Origin: Actinoplanes sp. N902-109 | GTDB lineage: Bacteria > Actinomycetota > Actinomycetes > Mycobacteriales > Micromonosporaceae | Reading direction: 5' to 3' | Assembly: GCF_000389965.1 (NCBI RefSeq) | Contig: NC_021191.1 | Coordinates: forward strand, 6,263,501 to 6,327,500 | DNA: 64,000 nt | Shown: positions 42,843 to 50,362 of the stretch, piece by piece | Layout: every line of letters begins with the position of its first letter | Position numbering within the stretch: position 1 is the first letter of the stretch | Translations under genes and position numbers: made by a program | The notes under the pieces: generated by a model | What the model saw: the letters and a program-made list of their open reading frames with translations, nothing else | Databases searched by the model: none | Told to the model about the DNA's origin: nothing

Positions 42843-43199
42843 ATGGTGACCAGTCCTATACCGAAACTGACGGCATCGGTACGCCAAGTCATGGATCTTC
42901 TCATCGCAAGCGCCAGTCAGCAGGAAAATCTCTGGGGCCTGCGCATCTGTGAACGCACAGGCCTAGGACCGGGCACGATTTATCCCATCCTTGAACGGCT
43001 GCAACGAGTGGGCTGGGTGTCCTCATCCATGGAGCCGGGCCGTCCCTCGGGACGGCCTCCCCGCCGCTACTACACCGTGACAGGAACTGGTCAGGAAAAG
43101 TATCGAGCTGCTCTGGATGCTCGCAACGCACGGATGCGGCGGTGGACATCGGCGACTGAATACGCCTGGCTCCGCCTTAGCGGAAAGGCAGCTCCATGA
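42843..43199 (+). CDS. PadR-family transcriptional regulator
   Basis: A 118-residue winged-helix regulator: LTASVRQVMDLLIASASQQENLWGLRICERTGLGPGTIYPILERL (read as RQVMDLLIASA, LWGLRICERTGLGPGTIYPI, LERLQRVGWVSS) followed by GRPPRRYYTVTGTGQEKY, the standard PadR core. The short C-terminal helix serves dimerisation. The ATG directly after GGGAGAG is close; the GTG three bases later may be the real start. It is coupled to the next gene by an ATGA overlap and probably controls it. GC content is lower than in the flanks. Confidence 0.88.
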   Translation: MVTSPIPKLTASVRQVMDLLIASASQQENLWGLRICERTGLGPGTIYPILERLQRVGWVSSSMEPGRPSGRPPRRYYTVTGTGQEKYRAALDARNARMRRWTSATEYAWLRLSGKAAP

Positions 43200-43783
43200 G
43201 TCACGGACTCATACTCAGCATCGGTACTGGGCGGGCACCTGCCAACTACACGCCTCCCCCCTCGGGGAAGCCGGGCCTGGCCTTCTTCGTCATGATGGGA
43301 CTTGGCCTGGTCCTGATCACTTGCTTCGCATGGTGGAGCAACCAGACCGATCCCCGAGGCACAATCCGCAGCAAACTCACGCGCTCACTGGTGACCATTT
43401 CGGCTCGTGTCGCCGGTAGCCAACGACGGCATCTACTCCTGGACTGGACGGCTGACCTCGCCGGAACACCCGAGGAGGGCCGTCCCCTCACATCAGCACA
43501 GCAGGTTCGCTATGGGCGACAATGCCTTTGGGCTGCTGTACGCCTTCGGACAACCGACTTGGTCGACAACACACTGGCCAGCACAACACGGTGTTCGGTC
43601 ATGACGGCCGGGCTTGTCACCGTCGCAGCCGTCGTACTCGTGCGTCAGGACGGTCTGCCCGCCCTTCTCTTCGACGCTGACAAGCTTGGCTACCTCGTTG
43701 GGCTGATCTCGCTGGGTGTCAAATGGGCTCGTAGGCGTCGCGGCATCACCGTGGCGATACGGCAACCCCGACGACGACGTTGA
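43196..43783 (+). CDS. Membrane protein of unknown function, coupled to PadR
   Basis: A 195-residue protein with two or three membrane segments (AFFVMMGLGLVLITCFAWW near residues 29-47, VMTAGLVTVAAVVLV near 135-149, and a weaker one before LGVKWARRRRG) and a cytoplasmic middle region. The C-terminus is strongly basic. No family is recognised. Translational coupling to a PadR regulator suggests a stress or drug-response pair. The last about 90 bases are antisense to the barstar reading frame. Confidence 0.68.
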   Translation: MSHGLILSIGTGRAPANYTPPPSGKPGLAFFVMMGLGLVLITCFAWWSNQTDPRGTIRSKLTRSLVTISARVAGSQRRHLLLDWTADLAGTPEEGRPLTSAQQVRYGRQCLWAAVRLRTTDLVDNTLASTTRCSVMTAGLVTVAAVVLVRQDGLPALLFDADKLGYLVGLISLGVKWARRRRGITVAIRQPRRRR

Positions 43784-44244
43784 GCGCCGCGCCTCCGCGC
43801 CCGTCCTATTCCGAACACCGATTCAGCGCGGACCAGCACAACCTTGAACGGCACGGCCGTGTGCCGGCGGCTCGTCAACGGGTTCGCCCACTGCTGCGCC
43901 GCCCGCCGCAACACGGCAAAGAACTCTTGCCGCGCATCAGCGTCGCCCGCCAGCACGTCGTCGGAGTTGTCGACGAGCACCAGGAAACGGTCCGCCGGCA
44001 ACCAGGAAAGATCGCGAAGGCAGTCCGACAGCGCATCCCAGTTCCACCCGAACCAGGCGGGGAAACGGAACGCCTGGCGGAAGGCGTCGAACACGGCATC
44101 CTCGTCGGGAAGGGCCGATCCGTCGAGGGGTGCCACGGCGATCGTGCCGCTCTCCCCGAACATCTCGGCCACCGAGAACATGGTCTCGGCGGGGACTGCC
44201 GGAAGCGGGTCGCCGCTTGTCCAGAAATTGCTGCGATGTGCCAC
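43690..44244 (-). CDS. Barstar-like protein, C-terminal end uncertain
   Basis: Barstar (PF01337-like) RNase-inhibitor fold: FRQAFRFPAWFGWNWDALSDCLRDL, read here as FRFPAWFGWNWDALSDCL, and WLPADRFLVLVDN, then VPFKVVLVRAE at the end of the domain. The family is about 90-130 residues; this frame continues with about 40 Arg-rich residues (from GIGRARRRGAQRRRRG) that lie antisense to the membrane-protein gene, so a stop may have been lost. No barnase/RNase gene is nearby. The GTG start lies inside a strong hairpin; an inner ATG (MFSVAEMFG) is an alternative. Confidence 0.72.
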   Translation of the reverse strand: MAHRSNFWTSGDPLPAVPAETMFSVAEMFGESGTIAVAPLDGSALPDEDAVFDAFRQAFRFPAWFGWNWDALSDCLRDLSWLPADRFLVLVDNSDDVLAGDADARQEFFAVLRRAAQQWANPLTSRRHTAVPFKVVLVRAESVFGIGRARRRGAQRRRRGCRIATVMPRRLRAHLTPSEISPTR

Positions 44245-44266
44245 CGTCGCAACGGTGGCACATCGC
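44233..44266. terminator. Perfect 15-bp-arm palindrome
   Basis: GCGATGTGCCACCGT, then CGCA, then the exact reverse complement of the first arm. It starts 11 bases beyond the UDP-glucose dehydrogenase stop and so is probably the terminator of the exopolysaccharide operon. There is no T tract. The annotated barstar start lies inside it, which would block translation of read-through RNA. Confidence 0.55.
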
Positions 44267-44277
44267 CGGTGCCGTTG

Positions 44278-45603
44278 TCAGGGGCGGCCGAGGGCGCGGT
44301 ATTCCCAGCCCGCGGCGCGCCACTTGACCGGGTCGAGGGCGTGGCGGCCGTCGACGATCTTGGTCTGGCGGACGACGGCGGTCATCGCGGCCGGTTCGAG
44401 CTCGCGGAACTCGGTCCACTCGGTGAGCAGGACGACCACGTCGGCGTCCCGGGCGGCGTCGATGGCGTTGTCGCCGTAGCCGAGTTCGGGGTGCTGGCGG
44501 CGGGCGTTGTCCATGGCGGCCGGGTCGAAGACGATCACCTCGGCACCCATGCGGGCCAGCGTCGCCGCCACGTCCAGGGCGGGTGCGTCGCGGATGTCGT
44601 CGGAGTTGGGCTTGAACGCCGCGCCCAGGGCTGCGACCTTCTTGCCGCTCACGTCGCCGTCGCACAGCTCGACGACCAGGTCGACCGTACGGGCGCGGCG
44701 CCGGCGGTTGATCCCGTCGATCTCGCGCAGGAAGCCTACTGCCTGGCCCACGCCGAGCTCCTCGGCGCGGTGGGCGAACGCGCGGATGTCCTTGGGCAGG
44801 CAGCCACCGCCGAAGCCCAGGCCGGGGCGCAGGAACTTGCCGCCGATGCGCTCGTCGTAGGCCAGCGCCTCGGCCAGGTCGTGCACGTCGGCGCCGGTGG
44901 CCTCGCACACCTCGGCCATCGCGTTGATGTAGGAGATCTTGGTGGCCAAGAACGAGTTCGCCGCGACCTTGACCAGCTCGGCGGTCTGCAGGTCGGTCAC
45001 CTTCACCGGCACGCCCTGGGCCAGCACCGGGGCGAACGCCGCGCGCAGCATCTCCTCAGCCCACGCCGACGTCACACCGAACACCATCCGGTCCGGCTTC
45101 ATTGTGTCGTCGACGGCGAAGCCCTCGCGCAGGAACTCCGGGTTCCACGCCAGCTCGACCTGGTCACCGGCGGGCGCGGTGGAGTGGATCAGCTCGGTGA
45201 GCCGCGCGGCGGTGCCGACCGGCACGGTGGACTTGCCGACCACCAGGGCCCGGCGGGTGAGGTGCCGCGCCAGCTCGGTGACCGAGGCGTCCACGTACGT
45301 GAGGTCGGCGGCCTCGGAACCCGGTCGCTGGGGAGTACCGACGCAGATGAAGTGCACGTCGCCGAACTCGGCGGCCTCGGCGAAGTCGGTGGTGAACCGC
45401 AGCCGCCCGGACTCCAGGGCCTTGGTGAGCAGCTCGGGCAGGCCGGGCTCGAAGAACGGCACCTCGCCCTCGGAAAGCCGGGCGATCTTGGTGGCGTCGA
45501 CGTCGACGCCGATCACCTCGTAGCCCATGACGGCCATGCAGATCGCGTGGGTGGCACCCAGGTAGCCGGTGCCGATGACGGTCAGACGCGGACGGTTATT
45601 CAT
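44278..45603 (-). CDS. UDP-glucose/GDP-mannose-type 6-dehydrogenase
   Basis: A 441-residue enzyme that oxidises a nucleotide sugar (most likely UDP-glucose) twice to the uronic acid with NAD+. N-terminal Rossmann motif VIGTGYLGATHAICMAVMGY; middle-domain substrate lysine in NSFLATKISYINAMAE; catalytic cysteine in GLGFGGGCLPKDIRAF; C-terminal AFKPNSDDIRDAPALDVA. GAGGAG precedes the ATG. It is the last gene of a four-gene operon with a GT2 synthase and two beta-helix proteins, so the polymer probably contains uronic acid. Confidence 0.93.
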   Translation of the reverse strand: MNNRPRLTVIGTGYLGATHAICMAVMGYEVIGVDVDATKIARLSEGEVPFFEPGLPELLTKALESGRLRFTTDFAEAAEFGDVHFICVGTPQRPGSEAADLTYVDASVTELARHLTRRALVVGKSTVPVGTAARLTELIHSTAPAGDQVELAWNPEFLREGFAVDDTMKPDRMVFGVTSAWAEEMLRAAFAPVLAQGVPVKVTDLQTAELVKVAANSFLATKISYINAMAEVCEATGADVHDLAEALAYDERIGGKFLRPGLGFGGGCLPKDIRAFAHRAEELGVGQAVGFLREIDGINRRRRARTVDLVVELCDGDVSGKKVAALGAAFKPNSDDIRDAPALDVAATLARMGAEVIVFDPAAMDNARRQHPELGYGDNAIDAARDADVVVLLTEWTEFRELEPAAMTAVVRQTKIVDGRHALDPVKWRAAGWEYRALGRP

Positions 45604-45611
45604 CGAACTCC

Positions 45612-46769
45612 TCAATTGCTGCAGGGGAGGTTGGCCAGCCCGCTGGCTGCGGCGGAGGCCTTGTTGTCGCAGGTGAGGCGGTTGTCCTCGACGGGCGCGA
45701 AGTGGAAACCGAAGCCCGGGCCGTCGACCTGCGCGGTGTTGCCGGTGAAGGTGTTGTCCGTGCCCCAGCCGTCGGCCACCGAGTGGGTCTGGAAGCCGTC
45801 CTGCGGGCTGTGCGTGCCGGCGTTGCCGGTGATCCGCCAGCCGTTGCCCTTCACGTCGACCCAGGAGTCGGCGCCGGTGATGGCCGCACCGTCGAACGTG
45901 TTGCCCGAGATGGTGCCGCCGGTCGTGCCTTCCTTGACGTCGATGGACTCCGACGTGGTGGCGCTGATGTGGTTGCCGCGCACGGTGTTGCGGTCGCTGG
46001 TGTCGGGCTGCCCGCCGGAGATCTCGCCCCAGTTGGAGTTGGCCGACCCGATGTAGATGCCCTCGCCGAACTTGTCGCGGCGCTTACCGGTCTCCCGGAC
46101 GACGTTGTTCTCGACGATGTTGTCGGTGCTGAACTTGCGCAGATGGATGCCCTCGTCGCCGGTCTGCTCGACGGTGAGGCCGCTGATCACGGCGTGGTGC
46201 ACGCCGTCGCCCATCACGCCCTTCTGCACGTTGCGGACGGTGAACCCGGACACCCGCCAGTAGTCCGCGCCGTTGAGGTGCAGGCCGTAGCCCTTCTTGA
46301 CGTTGCCGCCGTCGATCACCGCGCCGGCTGACCCGCACAGCGAGATCGGCTTGTCGGCGGTGCCCTTGGCCGCGGCCACGAACGTGCCCTGGTAGGTGCC
46401 GTCCTGCAGGGCGATGCTGGCGCCGGGCGTGGCCTGGGCGAGCGCGGTGGTCAGCGTGGCCGCGTCGGTGACGGTGACCGTCGGGGCCGGGCAGTTCACC
46501 GGCTGCGCCGAGGGCTGCGCCGGCGGTTGGGTCACCGGGCCGGTGGGCAGCGGCGCGGACGTCGGGTCGCTGGGCACCGGTGCGGGCGTCGGCGCCGACC
46601 GGCTGGGCAGGCTGCCCGCCCCGACCGGCCCGCTGGCACCGACCTGGCCGTTGGCACCGGGCTCGGGTTCCCCGCCGCCGCGGGTCAGCGCGACGACCAG
46701 GGCGATCAGCGCCACCAGCAGGGCCGCGCCGCCCAGCCACGTGCCGGGTCCGCCGGGGGGCCGGATCAT
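45612..46769 (-). CDS. Parallel beta-helix protein with N-terminal anchor
   Basis: A 385-residue extracytoplasmic protein. One hydrophobic anchor (WLGGAALLVALIALVVALTRG) is followed by a Pro/Ser-rich spacer of about 65 residues, then a right-handed parallel beta-helix (PbH1-type repeats such as ENNVVRETGKR, RGNHISATTSESIDV, SGNTFDGAAI). Two disulfides look possible (VNCPAPT, SLCGSAG, LTCDNKA, LPCSN). This fold is typical of polysaccharide lyases and AlgG-type epimerases; catalytic residues cannot be assigned. Its ATG overlaps the previous stop (ATGA) and it ends eight bases before the dehydrogenase. Confidence 0.85.
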   Translation of the reverse strand: MIRPPGGPGTWLGGAALLVALIALVVALTRGGGEPEPGANGQVGASGPVGAGSLPSRSAPTPAPVPSDPTSAPLPTGPVTQPPAQPSAQPVNCPAPTVTVTDAATLTTALAQATPGASIALQDGTYQGTFVAAAKGTADKPISLCGSAGAVIDGGNVKKGYGLHLNGADYWRVSGFTVRNVQKGVMGDGVHHAVISGLTVEQTGDEGIHLRKFSTDNIVENNVVRETGKRRDKFGEGIYIGSANSNWGEISGGQPDTSDRNTVRGNHISATTSESIDVKEGTTGGTISGNTFDGAAITGADSWVDVKGNGWRITGNAGTHSPQDGFQTHSVADGWGTDNTFTGNTAQVDGPGFGFHFAPVEDNRLTCDNKASAAASGLANLPCSN

Positions 46770-48622
46770 CGGACCGCCTCGGCCTGGACGGGCACCCGGG
46801 CCGAGCGGCGCACGGCCGGCGTGTGCAACGGCTGGGTGTTGGCGTACGGCTGGCTGATCCCGCCGCGGCGGGACCGGCGCAGACCCAGGATGGCCGAGAT
46901 GACGATGAGCACGAAGATGCCCACCCACAGCAGGGTCATCGGGCTGGCGTAGTGCCGGAACTTGATCCAGAACGAGCTGGTGTCGTGCCACGCGGTGATC
47001 TGGTTGCGTTCCATCGTGGCCTTGCCGTGCATGCGGGCGGTGTCCAGCGCGCTGGGCCCGACCCCGGCGACGACGTTGTACGAGACCACCGAGCCGTCGG
47101 TCGAGCCGACCAGCGAGACGCCGTGGTTGGTGGCGTCGACGATGGTGTTGCCCCGGACCTCGGCGACCGATTCGTTGACGTAGACGGCGTTGTCGGCCGC
47201 GGTGATGATGTTGCCGGTGATCTGCGCGTGGGTCACCCCGTTGCGTACGGCGATGCCCTGGCGCTTCTGGCCGTTGAGCTTGTTGCCGCTGATGGTGATC
47301 GTGTTGGTGCCCTGGCGCGCCACGATGCCCATGTCACCGCCCGAGACGGTGTTGTTCTGCACGGTGATGTTCAGGCCGCCGATGACCTCGATGCCGTAGT
47401 GGCCGTTGTTCTTGGCCACGCTGTTGTCGATGGTGTTCGAGCCGTAGCTGCCGACCACCTCGCCGGAGGCCGACGGGCCGTCGGCGAGCGGCAGGCCGTT
47501 GAGGGTGAACCCGTTGCGCCCGTTGTTGCGGGCCTCGCTGTTGCTGACCCGCACCTGCTGGGCGGCACGGGAGAGCACGAACCCGTCGCCGCCGTTGTTG
47601 TCGGCGGTCAGCCGGTTGATGTCGATGCCGGTGGCAAAGCGGTGCAGCACCACCCCGTCCTGCAGGCTCTTGGTGACGCTGGTGTCGGAGATGGTGACGC
47701 CGTTGGAGCCGGAGATGAACAGCCCGTAGGCGTCGCCGGTGATGCTGGTGTGGGTCAGCGAACCGGACACGTAGGACAGCCCCGGAACCCCGAACCGGCT
47801 GTCGGGTACGACGAGTTTGCCGCTGGGCTGCGCGAAGACGTCGCCGGCGCCGGGCGTGGTCTCGGTCGCGTCCTCGTCCTCCTTCTGCTTGTCCCGCTCG
47901 GTCTTCGACAGGTGATCCGGCCCGGCGACGTCGCCGGTGTTGGGCCGGTCGGTGCCGGTCAGGCTGATCCCGCCGGTGCGCCCGCTCCAGAACCCGAGGT
48001 CGGAGATCTGCGCGTAGTCGGTGCTGAACTGCCCGCCGATGGCCCGGATGTACGCGCGCCCGTCGTCGATCCGGGTGTCCGGCAGCGAGGTGCGCTTGTC
48101 CCAGCTGGTGATCTTCGTCGGGGCCTGCGCGGTGCCGGTGATCTGCAGGTCGCCGCCGAACGACACGATGGACACGTAGCCGCTGGTGGTGCTGGCCATC
48201 CGCAGCGTCAGGCCGCCGGCGTTGGAGAGCTTGAGCTTGGCGCCCGAGTTCAGGTACAGGTTCTCGGTGAGCAGGTAACTGCCGTCGCCCTGCCGCACGA
48301 ACGTCTGCGGCGCGAGCTTGAGCAGATCGGCCACCGTGTACGGCTCCCGCCGCCGGGTCAGCACCAGCGTGTACCCGTCACCGGTGTCGAGCCGGAACGG
48401 CTTGGTCCAGGACTGGCCCTTCGTCGCGGCGACCGCGGCGACCGCCCGGACCTTGTCCAGCCGGCTGTCCTCGGCGGCGACCAGGGCGGCCTGCTGCTGC
48501 GCCTCGGGGGTGACCGTGGCGTCGGTGGTGTCGCCGGGGTCGGCGGCGGCCGGCAGGCTCAGCGGCAGCATGCTCAGGACCCCGAGCAGTGCTCCGGCGG
48601 CGGCGACGTGACGGGTCCTCAT
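46766..48622 (-). CDS. Secreted parallel beta-helix (NosD/AlgG-like) protein with C-terminal membrane helix
   Basis: A 618-residue protein. Signal peptide (AAAGALLGVLSMLPLSLPAAA), an N-terminal domain of about 250 residues, a charged linker (KTERDKQKEDEDATE), then about twelve beta-helix turns with NN/GV repeats (ADNNGGDGFVLSRAA, AKNNGHYGIEVIGG, ISGNKLNGQKRQGIAVRNG). Near the end comes a membrane helix (MTLLWVGIFVLIVISAIL) with a basic cytoplasmic tail. It would be tethered outside the cell, fit to epimerise or cleave the polymer as it leaves the synthase. Coupled by ATGA overlaps to both neighbours. Confidence 0.88.
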   Translation of the reverse strand: MRTRHVAAAGALLGVLSMLPLSLPAAADPGDTTDATVTPEAQQQAALVAAEDSRLDKVRAVAAVAATKGQSWTKPFRLDTGDGYTLVLTRRREPYTVADLLKLAPQTFVRQGDGSYLLTENLYLNSGAKLKLSNAGGLTLRMASTTSGYVSIVSFGGDLQITGTAQAPTKITSWDKRTSLPDTRIDDGRAYIRAIGGQFSTDYAQISDLGFWSGRTGGISLTGTDRPNTGDVAGPDHLSKTERDKQKEDEDATETTPGAGDVFAQPSGKLVVPDSRFGVPGLSYVSGSLTHTSITGDAYGLFISGSNGVTISDTSVTKSLQDGVVLHRFATGIDINRLTADNNGGDGFVLSRAAQQVRVSNSEARNNGRNGFTLNGLPLADGPSASGEVVGSYGSNTIDNSVAKNNGHYGIEVIGGLNITVQNNTVSGGDMGIVARQGTNTITISGNKLNGQKRQGIAVRNGVTHAQITGNIITAADNAVYVNESVAEVRGNTIVDATNHGVSLVGSTDGSVVSYNVVAGVGPSALDTARMHGKATMERNQITAWHDTSSFWIKFRHYASPMTLLWVGIFVLIVISAILGLRRSRRGGISQPYANTQPLHTPAVRRSARVPVQAEAVR

Positions 48623-49902
48623 GCGTTCGCTCCCTGGGGCGAGAAGGGCCGGCCGGTCGGGTCGAGCGTCGCGGCGCTCTGGCCCTCGCCGCCGATGCTG
48701 TCGGCCGAACGGGTCAGCCAGCCCTGCTTGTTCATGGTCACGAAGGCGTACAGCTTGATCGGCAGCGCGATCAGGATGACGACCAGGGCGGTCACCGGCA
48801 GCAACAGGATCTCCTGCGGGTGCCGGCGCAGGTGCGAGTAACCACGCACCCCACGGCCCAGCAGCAGCCAGATCAGCGTCAGCCCGAGCGAGTGCAGCGT
48901 CAACTCCAGCCGCGAGAAGACCAGATAGCCCAGCGCCATGCCCATCGTCACCGGGGTCAGCAGGATCTGCAGCACGGTCACCTTGGTCACCATCGGCTGA
49001 CGCCACAGCCAGCCCTTCCACACCGCGGTCAGATAGCAGCGGTAGGAGTTACGCGACCAGCGGATGCGCTGCTTGACGAACGCGCGGAACGACGACGGGA
49101 ACATCGACAGCGCCCGCGCCGAGCTCTGGTGCACGGTCTTGTAGCCCTGCGCGAGCACCAGCCACGTCAAACGGCCGTCGTCGCCGGCCACGCAGCGCCG
49201 GCCCAGGAAGAACTCGTCCTCCAGGTGCGGCAGCACCGGCAGGATCGCCGAGCGCCGGTACGCCGCGGTACGCCCGGACAGGCACGCCACCGCCCCGGCC
49301 CGGCCCATCGCCGGCACGTAGTCGTAGTACCGCAGGTTCACCAGCCAGTCAGCGACGCGCCGCCAGATACTGCTGGCGCGCTGGTACACGTTCTGCTGCG
49401 TGCCCACCCCGCCGACCTGCGGGTCGATGAACGGCATCTGCACCGCGTCCAGCAACCCCGGCTCCCAGCGCGTGTCGGAGTCGGCCAGCACCACGATCTC
49501 ACCCTTGGCGGCGCGGATACCCACCCCCAGCGCGGAACGCTTACCACGGTGCTCGAACGGGATCACCGTCAGCCGCGGGTCGTCGACCGCGGCGAGCCGG
49601 CGGCGCACCTCGGTGTCGGCCAGGTCGGGCACGATGATCACCTCGGCCGGGTTCTGGCTCAGCCAGCTCTGCAGACATTCCACCAGGATCTCGGGATCCT
49701 CGCGGTAGGCGGGCACCACCACGGACACCGAGGTGTGGAAGTTGTTGGTGACGGGCCGGTTGAAGCGGGACAGCACGGCGCGGTAGAGCCACAGCAGCCA
49801 GACGAAGATGCCGGCCAGGCCGAGCGGCATGATGTCACGCCACGAGGTCTCGCCCGCTGTCTCGACGATCCAGGACCAGACCACGTCGAAGAAGTGGGAC
49901 AC
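48619..49902 (-). CDS. Processive membrane glycosyltransferase (GT2)
   Basis: A 427-residue synthase of the hyaluronan/cellulose/alginate polymerase kind. One helix at the start (IMPLGLAGIFVWLLWLYRAV), the GT-A domain with VVVPAYREDPEIL, VLADSDTRWEPG (DxD), EDEFFLGRRCVAGDDGRLT and the processivity motif QRIRW, then three or four C-terminal helices forming the export channel. GGGGAG precedes the GTG. First gene of the exopolysaccharide operon. The presence of UDP-glucose dehydrogenase suggests a UDP-glucuronate-using enzyme; there is no PilZ domain. Confidence 0.9.
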   Translation of the reverse strand: MSHFFDVVWSWIVETAGETSWRDIMPLGLAGIFVWLLWLYRAVLSRFNRPVTNNFHTSVSVVVPAYREDPEILVECLQSWLSQNPAEVIIVPDLADTEVRRRLAAVDDPRLTVIPFEHRGKRSALGVGIRAAKGEIVVLADSDTRWEPGLLDAVQMPFIDPQVGGVGTQQNVYQRASSIWRRVADWLVNLRYYDYVPAMGRAGAVACLSGRTAAYRRSAILPVLPHLEDEFFLGRRCVAGDDGRLTWLVLAQGYKTVHQSSARALSMFPSSFRAFVKQRIRWSRNSYRCYLTAVWKGWLWRQPMVTKVTVLQILLTPVTMGMALGYLVFSRLELTLHSLGLTLIWLLLGRGVRGYSHLRRHPQEILLLPVTALVVILIALPIKLYAFVTMNKQGWLTRSADSIGGEGQSAATLDPTGRPFSPQGANA

Positions 49903-50362
49903 GATGAAGTACTCCCCGGTCGGGTGGGGTGAACGGGAACGGCGCCGAGGCCGTACGCAATCGCGTCGATGCGAGGCGTTGCGAAATGGATCGTGGCATC
50001 GCCCGTGAGGGGGATCTTCACCCGATCGGATCACTTGATCATCCAGCCAGTTCGACGGTGTACGGTTTCTGTTGGCCGATCGGCCCATTGCGCCTCACCG
50101 GTCACGCTGATCACAGCAGTCACTCCGGCACAGGCGCCGGACCGTTCTTCGCGCTGTCATGGCACGCCCGCCCAGCCGGCGGCGGTACGGATCATGGCGA
50201 GATCCCCTCAATCAGGCAAATGGGTACGGTCATTGGTCCCTCACCGTCGACACACGTGCGACATCGAGGGGCAACACCGAGTTCCGGCTGACCGCTCGTG
50301 ATCTATGTCACCGGTAAGCAGCCTTTCGCCCGAAACCGAACGGTGTGCCGGTGCGGGCGCTG
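49903..50362. other. 460 bp divergent intergenic region
   Basis: It lies between the leftward exopolysaccharide operon and the rightward sugar kinase. Promoters for both must be here, but none is convincing. I looked for c-di-GMP and c-di-AMP riboswitch features, because such operons often carry them, and saw none. Confidence 0.4.

Noticed and set aside
49903..50362. Possible cyclic-dinucleotide riboswitch before the exopolysaccharide operon
   Set aside because: Looked for conserved c-di-GMP and c-di-AMP aptamer segments on the minus strand and found none.
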